Source of the DNA: Sipunculus nudus
Lineage: Eukaryota; Annelida; Sipuncula; Golfingiida; Sipunculidae
Direction: 5' to 3'
Assembly (NCBI GenBank): GCA_026874595.1
Contig: CM049311.1
Location: forward strand, 41,169,676 to 41,233,675
Length of the DNA stretch: 64,000 bases
Below the pieces are notes generated by a model. The model saw only the letters and a list, made by a program, of their open reading frames with translations, had not been told where the DNA came from and ran no database searches. Of the stretch, positions 46,679 through 60,682 are shown in pieces; positions within the stretch are counted from its first letter, which is position 1; each line of letters starts with the position of its first letter. The position numbers and the translations under genes were made by a program.

Positions 46679-49600
46679 TTCTCAGTTATAACACTTAATG
46701 TAAAAGGAATAAGAAGAAAAAAGAAAAGACTAGATATCTATAATTGGTTGTTAAACAACAGAGGAGAAAAAAGTGTAATTTTTCTTCAGGAAGCCCATTG
46801 TACAGATACTGTGGAATCAGAATGGTTACAAGATTGGTCTGGACATACCTATTTTTCTCATGGTACAAATCAGGCAAGAGGTGTTTTGTTACTTGTAGGT
46901 CGTGATTTAGAATTTCAGGAACTATTTAAAAATATGGATAAAGACGGACGTTTCATTATTGTACAAGCATTAGTTCAAGGGAGAAAGACGTTGCTTATAA
47001 ATACTTATGCCCCTAACACCGAATTACAACAGGTGATATTTTATGAAAATATCTTGGAAATATTAACAATCATACAAATAGATTCGGAAACACAAATTTT
47101 CTGGGGTGGTGATTTTAATATATGTCTTTCATATCTCGATGCAGATGGCGATACGTACACTCCTAGGACGAAATCGATCCGACGTGTTACTTATCTTACA
47201 CGTAGTTTTGACTTAATTGACCTGTTTAGAGTAAGAAACCCGGATGCTCGTAGATATACATGGAGGTCAACAAATCCTCTCAGACAACGAAGGCTGGATT
47301 ATATTTTCGTTTCTTCATATTTAAACGCAAATGTGACCGATGTTAAGATTAGGCCTGCAATATTTACTGATCACTCCGCCGTTATTACCGATTTCAGTTA
47401 CACTCAAAAAGCATTATATGGCCCATCACAATGGAAATTAAACGTATCCTTACTGAAAGACACAGATTATGTAACAGGTTTAAGAGATCACATTAAATTA
47501 TTACAGAGAACCGAGAGGTGCAATTTAGATGGAAATGCGTGGTGGGATTATTTAAAATTCAAAATAAAACAATTTTCTATAAGTTTCTCAAAGATGAAGC
47601 GGAGGAGGGAAAAATGGAGGCTATATATTTTAGAAAATAAATTACAAGACGCAGAAATGAATTTATCAGCTTCTGATAAAACGACTATTAAAAACTATAC
47701 AACCATTCGTCAAGAAATCGAAGAATATTATAAAAAATACACTGAGGGGTTAATTGTCAGATCCAGAGTCGAATTTTTCGAACAAGGAGAGCGAAGCTCT
47801 AAATATTTTTTTAACACTATGGTCAAGAATAAGAAGAAATCTACTGTGAGGAAATTGATTATAAATGATAAAGAAGAAGTAAACCAGCAAAAAATAATGG
47901 ATGGAATTAAATCCTTTTTTAAACGTAAATTTGAGAGTGTAAATGCTATTAAAAAGAGCGATTGTGTAGATTTCATTTCCGAATTAAACTTACCCAGTTT
48001 GTCAGAACAAGAAGTAAATGCTTGTGAAGGATTAATAAACAAAGAAGAAATTTTAAATAGCTTAAAGGAAAGGAAGGACAATAAGACTCCTGGCAACGAC
48101 GGACTACCAAAAGAATTTTATATTACTTTTTTTTATTTAATTAGCGATGACCTTGAACACTCCTTTAACAGAAGCTTCACTGTTGGTTCCCTGTCACCAA
48201 GTCAAAGACAAGCGTTAATTACGCTTATTGAGAAGCCTGGAAAGGATAATCGCCAGTTAACTTCTTGGAGGCCTATCAGCTTGGTTAATGTGGATGCAAT
48301 GATATTAAGCAAAACATTAGTAAAACGATTACAAAACAACCTACCAAAAATAATAGATGAGGATCAAACTGCCTTTATAAAAGACAGAAGAATATCAGAT
48401 ACAACTCGTCAAATAAATGATATAATAGATTTCTGTTATTTAAAAGATTTTAATGCTATAATGTTTGCGGTCGATTTTGCCTCGGCTTTTGACTCGTAGA
48501 TCATGTATTCTTATTTACTGTACTCGAGAAATTTGGGTTTGGAAATGATTTTATTAGATGGATAAAGTTAATGCATAATGGGTTAGAGGGCTGTGTAATG
48601 AATAATGGTTTTACTACGGGTTATTTTAAAATGGAAAAGGGCACAAGACAAGGCGACCCCATTGCACCATACTTATTCTTACTGGTTACTGAAATAATGG
48701 CAATAAAGGTGCGACAAACAAATAAAGTGAAAGGAATATTGATAGGTGATACAGAAATAAAACAATGTCTATTTGCAGATGACACTACATTCTTTTTAAG
48801 AGATGTTGACTCAACGATTGAAGCAAAAAAAATATTAAATAAATTTGCAAAGGTATCATCAGTAGAAATAAATTATACAAAATGTGAAGCGGCATGGCTG
48901 GGTAGGGAAAAATCAATTCCTACGGCTTTATCGTTGAGAGACATGAAATGGGTGAATTTACATGAGGACGCGATTAACATCCTAGGAATATGGTTTACAT
49001 ATAATGAAACTCTCTCTCAAAAACTCAATTTCGATAAAGTCTACGACAAGATAAAAATCGCATTTAATATGTGGAAATCGCGAACTTTAACAGTTTTTGG
49101 AAGAAATACAGGTATAAAAACTATTGGAATCTCAAAATTAGTATACGTTATGAATATTATGACTCCAACCCCAGACTTTATCAAGAAAGTTAAAAATATA
49201 ATGGTAGATTTTATATGGTTTGGACGTAAACCAAAGATTAAATATGGGGTAAAAAGAAAATGGTGGTATAAATATGCCAGACATTAATGCCATATTGAAA
49301 AGCCAAAGAATTATGTGGATGATCCGAATGAAGAAGTTATCAAATGCAAAATGTATAGTCATACCTAATATGTATCTAAGAAATGTTGGCGGTGTAGAAA
49401 AATTGAATGCCAATTTAAATTTTTTTAATATGAAAAGAAAAATATCTAAATTTTATTCACACTGTTTTAAAATTTGGGATAAAATTGCTACATTTTGGCC
49501 TACGAATCCACAACAAATCTTATTACAACCCGTTTGGAACAACAAATTTGTCAAAATAGCAGGTAAATCAGTATACTCTATATTTTTGATAACATTGGAA

Positions 49601-50427
49601 TTAAATGTATCCATGATTTATACGAACCAAATGGAGAATCTAAGAATTTTTCGGAAATATTTCACCCTGAAAATAAACTCTATAAAAAATATCTGATGTT
49701 CTGGTATTCTATACAACATGCGGTACCAAAGGAGTGGAAATTAGTTCTAAAATCAGAGAATATGAGTGATATTTACATAAAAGACACTTTATTATTGAAT
49801 AATCAAGCTCTAGACTTAAGAAAAGTCAATTACCGTAAGGTGTATAATATGGTTATAAATTAGTATACAAATGAGCCGGCTAATAAAATTAAACTAGAGG
49901 AAAGCTTACCTCAGGTATTTTCCTGGAAAGATGCAATTGATTATTTATATAAAACCACTATGGACATGTTTTTGAGGCAATTTCAGTTTAGAATTATCCA
50001 TAATATATTGTCTGTGAATGTAAAGCTATACATATGGAAAATAACCGATACCAATATGTGTTCATATTGCAATAAATAAACAGAAACAGTAGTGCATTTA
50101 TTCTGTGACTGCGACACAGCTAAATCATTTTATAGACAAATTAGTCAGTGGGCAGAACACGCTGGAATAAACATGCCTGCACGGACTCCGCTTCTTTTAT
50201 ATACAGGATGTGACAAAGACAATGGCAATAAACGTATAATAGATTTGTTATTATTGCTACAAAAATATGTAATTTTTAAAAATAAAGAATCGGTTAATTT
50301 TCCATCTTTCACTGTATATATATCACATGTTAAGAAATTGGAAGGATTGGAAAGAAGAGTAGCTAAAAAAAATAACAAAATATATATTCATAAACAAAAG
50401 TTGGGTAACCTACTTAATGTTTTTTAA
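46679..50427 (+). pseudogene. LINE ORF2: AP endonuclease and reverse transcriptase, broken
   Basis: Endonuclease at 46679-47400: VITLNVKGI, LQEAHC, INTYAPN, GGDFNI, RRLDYIFVS and TDHSAVITDF all match APE-type nucleases. A linker follows, then reverse transcriptase: TPGNDGLPKEF, SWRPISLVNVDAMILSK, VDFASAFDS, GTRQGDPIAPYLFLL, and the FADD active site at 48775. A zinc-finger-like C-terminus (CSYC near 50065, then HLFCDC) ends the ORF. Frameshifts near 48497, 49258 and 49575 and stops at 49861 and 50078 inactivate it. The clade (L1/Tx1) is judged from the RT motifs. Confidence 0.9.
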
Positions 50428-50544
50428 AGAGTGAAGAATTTTGAGAATTAGCTGTAGATATAATTCTGAAATGTGTATAAACATGTAGGTTAGAGTACGT
50501 GCATGTGTGTGTATGTATATATGTGTATATATTTGGGTGTATAT

Positions 50545-50547
50545 ATG

Positions 50548-50584
<37 letters not shown>
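50545..50584. repeat. (TA)n in the LINE 3' region
   Basis: About 18 TA units, downstream of the ORF2 stop. Confidence 0.9.
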
Positions 50585-50587
<3 letters not shown>

Positions 50588-51245
50588 AACGCGTGATCCT
50601 TCTTGGATGTATATATACGTATGTATGTATATTTAAATTTTTATTCGGATCTGGTAAATATTATGTTGATCTGACCAAACCAGTTAAATCTACAAATAAC
50701 ATTGTTGTTCTTATTAAATTAAATGTTTGTTTCCAATGATATTGAAAATATATCGACAGAACGAGATATTATTATAATTGTTGTAAACAAAATAAAAAGT
50801 CTCTTCACCAATACTCGGTTGGTATCCTCTCGGCAGGAATACGTCTACATGGTTCATATGCACTTGTCTTTGAAAAAGTACAAACAAGTAGCAATACAAG
50901 CAATTTTTTAAATTCTCTTGTTAACTCCTTTTTGTTGATTCAATATATGTATGTACCTTGTCAGAAAAACTTGAAACATTGTATATTAAATCTTGCAATA
51001 GTGAAGATGTTCATGTTATAAACACAAGATTTGTAAGGTTTTTTGTCTTGTTACGAGGGATGTCGATGATGAAAAAGAAAGTTATAAATAAATATCTAGT
51101 AATACTGAGACATAAAAAAAAGAAGTAAAAAAAAAAAAAAAGAAAGAAAAAAAAAAATAAGAAAAAAAAGGACAACAGTGAACCTCTTTATGGATCAATG
51201 AACAGAAATAATTAATTTTTAGATTTATCTTAAAGCCAAACATAT

Positions 51246-51350
51246 AAATATATTAAAATGTTTCGACTTTTAAACCCCATTTTTTTTATTATTTTCATTT
51301 ACAATTAGGTCTTTCCGCTATTTATAACAGTACAATTGTGAACCTCTTTA
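51246..51350. repeat. Partial duplicate of the LINE target region
   Basis: Similar to 45889-45990, with TTTTAAACCC, TAGTCTTTCC/TAGGTCTTTCC and GTGAACCTC landmarks. The LINE therefore hit one unit of an older duplication. Confidence 0.65.
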
Positions 51351-51460
51351 TGGATAAATGAACAAAAATAATTGGAATATACATTTCATTACTATATATA
51401 ACAGAAAAAAATGTAACGTGCAAAAATATATTTGAATGTTAATTTTAATATTTATTTTAA

Positions 51461-51686
51461 TAAAAGAATGAAAAGATTACTGAATGACGGACTCACTGAG
51501 TGAATGAATAAATATGTAAGACAAATTGTCACCAAGACTAGATGGTTTTTACAAAACGTACATAATGAACCAATAAAAGAATGAAAAGATTACTGAATGA
51601 CGGACTCACGGAGTGAATGAATTAATATGTAAGACAAATTGTCACAAAGACTAGATGGTTTTTACAAAACGTACATAATGAACCAC
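51461..51686. repeat. 113-bp tandem duplication, two copies
   Basis: TAAAAGAATGAAAAGATTAC begins at 51461 and 51574. The two units differ at only a few positions. Confidence 0.95.
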
Positions 51687-51689
51687 TCT

Positions 51690-54070
51690 TATTGATGAAT
51701 GAATGGAAACATGCATGGACTTTTAATCGCAAAGACTATGTTATGTATGCTATGTATTTATTTATTAATTTAATTATGTTTTGCAAAAGGGGTTATGCCT
51801 AGAATTTTTAGACATTTTCTAAGTATATTTACTCAAATTCTAGAATAAGCACACAAAACGGTTAAACGTATGGTTTCGACTAAAACGGAAATCAAAGAGA
51901 AATGTTCTCAAACAATTAATTATGTCCTCATGAAATTTTGTAGGCAAATCAATCCCGTAATTTCTTAATGATTTTTCCATCTCAATTTTGAAGTCCTTTG
52001 ACAGAAGAAATTCTTAACGTATTGGTCAGCATTCCTGAACGTCTGTGGGCTTTCTGATCCGGCATTTGTCTGATTACTAAATACCAGCGCCGCATACAGT
52101 GTTTTATGTTTGATTTAACATAGATGATGTGTCACTGATAAATATAATCTCTGATACCTATAAATCTATACAGTTAAAAAAAAAACAAATGTTGACAAGA
52201 AATTGGTCTTAGACAACGTATAATATATGACATATAATAAGATTCATTTTTACATAATAATGATTACCTATAGTTACCAGCTACTTAAGAAAAAGAAGAT
52301 GACCCAGTTTAAAATGTTTTCCCACCTTTTATAGACGTGCCTATGTTAACGAATCGATCATTCTTTTACTGGGGAGTCAATGAGATATTCACATGCATGA
52401 TTCGCGTAAAAAAGTAATCTGAAATAGAACCTATAAAATATTTGCTCTCCAAGGGGGCCGCTTAAAACAGAATAATTTTGGTGACCCAGCATTGATTTCA
52501 CGCCATGTTTCAACACCTTTTTATCACAAAGCCCATGCGTCCTTATTAGTGTGAAAATCAAAAGTCAGTTGAGCTAAACAAAATAAACACCTTTATTAGC
52601 AAAAACCGATTTTGTAATGTTTATTTTACTTTTCAATTTATGTGGTTTATTGTATGATCATTTACAAAATCACAATTAACGAAATCATAAAGCATAATAT
52701 CGTAAAGTTTAACCCAAGCTATTGTTAATTTAATATGCAATTAATAATTTCAATTGCCCACAACGTCAGAGAAACTCTACTGGAACTTTTAACTGACAAT
52801 ATTGAATAATTCTATTCCTTTATTTGTAACGTATTTGGTTTAAGCATGTGATGTTCTAATGTAATTCTAATTACAGAGTCTGTAAAATATGTGAAGTCTC
52901 GGAAAATGTTATGGTATATGCTTGTGTACAAGACAACATATTTTCTCTGGAGATATTTCTGACCGAATGCTTGCAGCCATATTGAATGCTCCAAAAAATG
53001 CTCGTGTGTAATGTTTGTTTAAGATATATCCTGGATTCCATCATATAGGTAATCTGTCTTTGTGTTTCTTTCAAGTCTTACCATGTCCCCTGCTTATCAT
53101 GTCCCCTTGCATGGGGTAGTTGTGTGTATAGGTGTGGCCAAAAGCAAGTCTCAAACTGGTAGTCCGGAGTGTTCATCACACATTCCTGTGTACTTTTAGA
53201 GCGGTTAGGGATCACTGAAATATTTTATAATATGACTTATGTGTTAGTGTGGTAGTCAACAAATTTGCATATTCATCTGCCTAGAAGGGGCTGCAAGGGA
53301 CACCCCCTCTCCCACCCCGTTAAATTCTCAGGAACAGCAAGATCATGTATCCCAAAATTTTATGCGTAAATCAGTGACATGTCATATGTTGAAATATTGA
53401 GTTTTTTTTTGTGGCACCGACTTCATTGACCTGTTTTTACGGGCAAACACCTTTTAACTTTATCTCTTTTCAGCTTCTGCATCAAAATCTGTAACGATGA
53501 AACTGCAGGCCGAATGATATAATTTTTCACAAGAATTATCCTTGGGTAGGGTTGTCACAGTTATATAAGAATACACCGAGTGCATTGATCAAGGAAAGCT
53601 GAAGTTGGTCTGTATCAAACCAAGTATCAAACTGAAGGCTGCAATAATCTATTCTGCAAACCTGTTGTTTCAGATTCTGTAAAATTCGCACCAAAACTAT
53701 TCTTATAAGTCCTTCTTTGATCAGAGTTTACTTAAATGATTTCGGCTGAATTATTTGACCGTTTTAAATAAAAGGACATTTAAATAATTTAGTAAACAAA
53801 GCTAGTACATTTGTTGTAGTAACAGACTGAGCTCTCTTGGTATAAAAGCAGAGGTCTACTGGCAACATAAAAGTTATTGGTCCATGTCTAACTTATGTGT
53901 AAGATATATGCACGAAAAAAAAATCTGTATTCTGGTTTTACTTTCAATAGACTAAACGTTTTTGATAAAAATTTTATGAATATATCAGCATGAAAAAAAT
54001 CAATTTACCAGGGTCTTCCAGTCTGTGTAAACATTTTTAACAACAGGTCAAGCTTTTGTCTGTATTTATT
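51690..54070. other. Intergenic DNA without recognised feature
   Basis: AT-rich with short frames on both strands. No gene or named repeat was recognised. Confidence 0.5.
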
Positions 54071-54240
54071 AACAGCTTGGCAGACTGCCAACTAATTCAG
54101 AGTTGGCGACAGGCGAAGATCATGTCTGATTCTATAAACAGCTTGACAGACTGCCAACTAATTCAGAGTTGGCGACAGGCCAAGATTTTGTGTTTATCTA
54201 TTTTTATATTTAGCAAAACGCCAACTGTTTCAGATTAGGC
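54071..54240. repeat. 66-bp tandem repeat, about 2.5 copies
   Basis: AACAGCTTG(G/A)CAGACTGCC starts at 54071 and 54137, with a decayed third unit from about 54208. Each unit has a dyad, GCCAACTAATTCAGAGTTGGC. Confidence 0.85.
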
Positions 54241-54800
54241 AACAGGTTAAAAGTACAGTCAGTGCAGCCCGGTAAAGGTCAGTAGCTACACCTGGCACTT
54301 AGCCACAGTTGACCTCAGTTTAGCTTTCTCAGCGTTGTTGACCAAACTCAAGAACATTTCATGTATCAACCTGAAATGTTGACATGTCAATGCATCGTTG
54401 ATGGCTGTCACCAACTTAAATGATTTTTGCACAGTGTATGTTCCTGTTTAAAAGTTGGGATTTTATATGTAAGCCTGAAATTAGGCATATCTGTACATTT
54501 TGGACAGCTCCATCATGTACAATACCTGTGGCGCCATCTACAATTGTTTCATGTATCTATGCATATAGCCTAAGAGTGTTTTGAATGATCTTCCTGGAAT
54601 TTTGTATGTCCATACATGTTGAATGGCTTTCTTATACACAAAACTGGTGGTGCCATTTACAATGTTTTGTGTTGTATATAAGCTTTTCTACCAGGAGTGA
54701 CGCTGTGTAATTGGTGCTTGCATTGGGTTCAAAATGTTTGGTACTTGTTATGTACATGTACGTGTCACACATGTACTTGAAAAGCAATCGAGCACTTTTC

Positions 54801-55579
54801 GTATAATGATCAAGCATGTTATCATGGAAGCATTATTCTAACTGATGTATATCCCATTGCACAGGTTCGCATTAGGCCTGTAAGCCTAGTTTTTTTATTA
54901 TGAAATCCTGATTCTGGTCTAATTAGAAGATATACTTTGCTAGATTTGTCAACATTTTGACAATATAGGATGATAAAAGGTGACCTCTTGACCTCTTTAA
55001 TGATTTATTTAAACTCCAATAACTTGATTGCTGACGGGCGATATTAGGTGATTTTACTCTTGTTATCACACAGCATCACTTCAAAAGCCTAAAACTATTG
55101 AATATTGCTGAAAATATGCCACATCTTGATTATTTTGTATACATATATGTAATGCATTCAAATTATTGGAATATAATAATTATGTTGCAATATATATAAA
55201 TATATTCTAAAAATAAGTTTATTTTTTTTAATTTTTAATACAAAATTAATCAATATTTCAAGATTCATCTCAAATAATTCATCAAAATTTGTTTGGTATC
55301 TGTAGAAAGTTATATTTCGCCATTTTATTAGCACTTGGTAAATATTATGTGGCCAAGACCGATCAAAAACCCAATTATTACCAAAAATTTAATTGTACAC
55401 AAAAAATTGATATATTTTAAAGATGGCCGCCAAAAAGACATTTAGCTTGGCATGCTGCATGTCCATCACATGTTTTCATACAGTTCAGTTGCTGTAGTAA
55501 CTGAAAAACATAACAGCATTTAGTCCCCCTATTTGGTAGTCAAACCCATTTTGGGGGGGTCTGGCTCATGGACTATTAT
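54801..55579. repeat. Right arm of a long inverted repeat
   Basis: Reverse complement of 44341-45107 with moderate divergence. Its outer end meets the 42-bp satellite within a few bases. Confidence 0.8.
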
Positions 55580-55589
55580 GTACAGTTAA

Positions 55590-57150
55590 TGGGCATGGGT
55601 ACGGATAAAGGAGGTAAGGACAGCATGTTAATAGACAAAGGTACGGATTAAGAAGGCAATGAGAGCAGGTTAACGGACAGATGTGCGAATTTAGAAGGTT
55701 ATGACAATATGTTAAGAGACAGATGTAAGGATTAAGGAGGTAATGGCAGCATGTAAATGGATTGATGTACGGAATAAAAAAAGTAATGGCAGCCTGATAA
55801 CGGACATCTGTACGGATTTACGAGATTATGACACCATGTAAACGGACAGATGTACGGATTTAGGAGGTTATGATAGCATCTTAAAGGACATATGATCGAG
55901 AAGGTAATGACAGAATATTAACGGGAAAGATGTACGGATTGAGGGGTTTATGACAGTATGTTAATGGACTGATGTACGGATTTAGAATGACAGTATGTTA
56001 ATGGACAGATGTACGGAATTAGAATGACAGTATGTTAATGGACAGATGTATATGGATTTAGAAGGTAATGATAGTATGTTAACAGACACATGTACGGATT
56101 TAGAATGACAGCATGTTAATGGACAAGCGTACGGAATTACAACGTATAATGACAGCATGTTAACGGACTTATGTACGGATTTAAAAGATAAAGACTGCAT
56201 GTTAATAGACTGATGTACGGATTTAGAATGACAGCATGTTAACGGACAGATGTACGGATTTAGAATAACAGCATGTTAATTGACAGATGTACGGATTTAG
56301 AATAACAGCATGTTAATGGACAGAGGTACGGATTTAAAATGACAGCATGTTAATGGACAGATACGTATACGGATTTAGAAGGTTATAATAGTATGTTAAC
56401 GGACAGATGTACGGATTTAGGAGGTAATGACATTATGTTCATGGGCAGATGTACGGATTTAGAAGGTAATGACAGCATGTTAACGGATAGATGAACGGAT
56501 TTAAAAGATACTGATAGCATGTTAATGGGCAGGTGTACGGATTTAGAGGGTAAAAATAGCATGTTAACAGACAGATGTACAGGTTTAGAAGGTTATGACA
56601 GCATGTTAATGGACAGATGTTCGGATTTAGAAGGTAATGACAGCATGTTAACGGACAAATGTACGAATTTAGAAGGTAATGATAGCTTGTTAATGGACAG
56701 ATGTACGGATTTAGAAGGTAATGATGGCATGTTAATGGACAGATTTACGAATTTAGAAGGTAATGATAGCATATTAATGGACTAATGTACGGATTAAGAA
56801 GGCAATGACAGTATGTTAACGGATAGATGTACGGATTAAAAAGGTGAGACAGCATGAGAACTGAGAAAAGTACGGATTTAGGAGATAATGACAACATGTT
56901 AATGGACTGTACGGATTTATGAGGTTATTTCGGCATGTTAATGGACTGTACGGATTTATGAGGAAATGACGGCATGTTAATTGACTAATGTACGGATTTA
57001 TGAGGTAATGACGGCATGTTGATGGACTAATGTACGGATTTATGAGGTAATGACGGCATGTTAATAGACTAATGTACGGATTTATGTGGTAATGACGGCA
57101 TGTTAATTTACTAATGTACGGATTCAAAGGTTAATGACAGTTTAATGAAT
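55590..57150. repeat. 42-bp satellite array, block 2
   Basis: Same unit and orientation as 41037-41850, some 37 copies of variable length. A stretch at 56519-56785 stays in frame and reads as a 14-residue repeat (MLMDRCTDLEGNDS). The right end (56880-57120) consists of a subtype with TTTATGAGG. Confidence 0.93.
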
Positions 57151-58137
<987 letters not shown>

Positions 58138-58143
58138 ATAATG

Positions 58144-58181
<38 letters not shown>
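58138..58181. repeat. (TAA)n microsatellite
   Basis: About 14 TAA units immediately left of the tandem-core element V. Confidence 0.95.
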
Positions 58182-58201
58182 TTGAAAACGGGTAGTCGAC
58201 A

Positions 58202-59598
58202 AGCGACTCGTGTATCCGCCGAAATCAGAGTGGTACGGGTGAATTGAGGCATGGGTTGAGTGGTAAGGGGAAACATTGTGAGATGTATGCATATTAGCAT
58301 GGATGCCTGCCACGTAAAAATGATTGTAGGTGGCGCCACCTGTCATCTGAACGAGAAAGCTATCCAAGATGTATACATATGCCAATTTTCAGTTGGATAA
58401 GTCAAATCACTGCTCAGACATGAGTGATTTTTACCCTAGGCAGATGAACAGATGGACACCATGCAAAAACGGTTGTATGTTGGGCTACTAAATTTATATA
58501 AGCTATCGAGCTATGTAAGATCTATACTCATGCAAAATATCAGGCCGATACGTCGAATCAGTCCGGAGATATTAGCATGGATGTCTACCGTTTAAACGTG
58601 TTTATAGGTGGCGCTATCTGCCAACTCAACGAAAATTCTATCCAAGATCTGTACACATACAAAATTTTAGGCAGATAAGTCAAACCACTACCAAGATATG
58701 AGTGATTTTTACCCTAGACAGACAACCAAAAGGACACCAGGAAAAATTGTTACATGTGGCGCAACCAGTTTTGTGTATGATAAATAGCTTTGTAAGATGT
58801 TTACACATTTAAAATTTCAGGCCGATACGTCAACCTAGTCCTGATATATTAGTATGGATTTCTGCAGCATAGAGATGATTGTAGGTCGCACCACCTATCA
58901 TATAAACGAGAAATCTATCCAAGATGTATACACATGCAAATTTTCAGGGTCAATATGAGTGATTTTTTACCCTTAGACCAAAAGATGGACACCATGCAAA
59001 CATAGTTGCAGGTGGCTGGCGCTACCAGATTTGTGTATGATAAAGAGCTATATAAGATCTATAAACCTGCTAGATTTCAGGAGTATTCATCAGACCATTC
59101 CTGATATATTAGCACGGATGTCTGCAGCGTAAAGATGATTGTAGGTGGCACCATCTGTCAAATAAATAATAAATCTATCCGAGATGTATACACATGCAAA
59201 ATTTTAGGTGGATAAGTCTAACTACTGCAGAGATATGAGTGATTTTAAAGACGAATAGATAGACACCATGGTAAATGGTTGCAGGTGGCGCTACCAGTTT
59301 TTGTATGATATAAAGCTATCCAAGAGCTACACTCAAGCAAAATTCAGCCCGAATGGTCGAACGAGTCCTAAGATATGTGGGTTAATGTGTGAAAACAGAC
59401 GCACAGATGGACGCTTTGCAGAAAGAAAAGGTCAGAGGTAAATTCAAAATAAGGGCGCAGAAGTTCACATGTGACCTGATCGTAATTCCGAGTTTCATTA
59501 AATCCGTCCAGTGGTTACGGAGGAGTTCTCCGAAAACCTATGCGGCGGCGGCGGGTTGAAAACACAGAATCCGCAAAACTGTTTTGGCGGATACAATT
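58202..59598 (+). mobile_element. Tandem-core element V, long form (four core units)
   Basis: Core units are marked by ATATTAG(C/T)A(T/C)GGAT at 58286, 58569, 58847 and 59107 (periods 283, 278 and 260 bp). TGTATCCGCC near the start and GGCGGATACA at the end form inverted termini. A CGGCGGCGG patch precedes the right end. Flanked by TAA/AAT repeats. The single-unit relative is at 22728-23326. Structure is like pearl/HINE elements; no protein is encoded. Confidence 0.75.
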
Positions 59599-59633
59599 TT
59601 TATAATAGTAATAAAAAAATAATAATAATAATT

Positions 59634-59670
<37 letters not shown>

Positions 59671-59692
59671 TAAAAATAATAATAATAATAAT
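59599..59692. repeat. AAT/ACT-type microsatellite
   Basis: Mixed (AAT)n and (ACT)n tract adjoining the right end of element V. Confidence 0.9.
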
Positions 59693-60270
59693 TTATTTAT
59701 AGCGCCAGGATCCCTGAATAGCGAGTAGTAGCATACACATGTAAAACGAGCCCGTTGGTTGGAACAGACCATCCTCCAAGCTCTGGAGCCACATCAAGGC
59801 CAGCTGGCTTGTCAATAATTTTTTTTTTGTTTTGTTTTAAAGTTACTTATAAATATGTTAAAACGTCTCAGAATCAACAAAATCTTAATATGGTCAGCAT
59901 AAGAGAGCTAGCACAGTATGGCTGACTTATTCATTTTCATTACATCACTTATCGTTTTCTTTTGAATCGGACTTTGTATTTCCAACCAGTTATTTTATTC
60001 ATCAGTCTAGAAATTTTCACAGGAAAATAGTTTATCCACGTGTTTTACAAGTGAAGCATTTTCATTCAGTGCTTCCTCTAACCCTGTATCATATGCATCT
60101 GACTTTAGGTTGGAAAATATGTTACTCATGGGAAATATGTATGGAAGCTTGAGTGAATATAAAGAAGAAAATATAGTATTTTATATCATCCTTGTGTGTA
60201 CTTTATACCAAAGAGAGACTTTGCATTAGATGTTCCAGTTGCAAAGTTGTGTAAAGATAACACCTTGATT
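59693..60270. other. Intergenic DNA without recognised gene
   Basis: TTTATTTATAGCGC at 59691-59704 resembles microsatellite-linked repeat starts. Nothing further could be assigned. Confidence 0.4.
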
Positions 60271-60274
60271 TTTT

Positions 60275-60682
60275 TTAATATCTGCGGAAGTTTGGGGCTC
60301 TTCTGGACCGTTTAATAGTGAATAAGGATAAGGCAAGTCTCACTTGGTTCGAAAATTTTTGCTTCCTCTCTCTTAATCTTTGGACTAAAAGGGGTACCGG
60401 CTCTGCATGTTCCTCCTCAGTTGAATGGCGTTGTTGCTGAGTAAACTCACTAGCCATGGCATGAGGCTCACCTATCCCATCTGGCGTGCATATGTTAAGG
60501 TCGAAGTTATCACACCATGAACACACATTTTCATTACGTTGGATGGGTCCTGACATGAACAACTGTTCACAAGAACATTCCCCCACTGAAACGCAGAACC
60601 TCATCATACGACACCAATATCCCACGATCAAACAGAAGTGAAACAAGTTCGTTTGAGCCAAAACAGTGGTGTACTTTGACAT
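60275..60682 (-). pseudogene. Possible fragment of an uncharacterised invertebrate repeat-family protein
   Basis: A 135-codon frame contains CDNFDLNICTPDGIGEPHAM followed by ASEFTQQ. The pattern D-N-x-D...(S/T)-P-x-G-x...H-x-(M/L)-A...T-Q recalls large uncharacterised proteins present in many copies in molluscs and cnidarians. I cannot name the family or its function. Flanking frames (for example 61161-60871) do not continue it convincingly, so this would be a broken copy. Chance similarity is possible. Confidence 0.3.

Larger units (their letters stand above)
45991..51169 (+). mobile_element. 5'-truncated LINE (L1/Tx1-like) with 17-bp target duplication
   Basis: GGACAACAGTGAACCTC stands at 45974-45990 and again at 51170-51186, bracketing 5.2 kb that ends in an A-rich tail (51124-51169). 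This is the signature of target-primed reverse transcription. Inside, in order: the end of ORF1, a spacer, ORF2 with endonuclease and reverse transcriptase, and a 3' region with (TA)n. The insertion is 5' truncated within ORF1. The target lies in a sequence partly repeated at 51246-51350. Confidence 0.92.

Noticed and set aside
56519-56785. 88-codon 14-residue-repeat frame as a real protein
   Set aside because: Most of the array is out of frame or has stops; only this stretch stays open. Kept as satellite.
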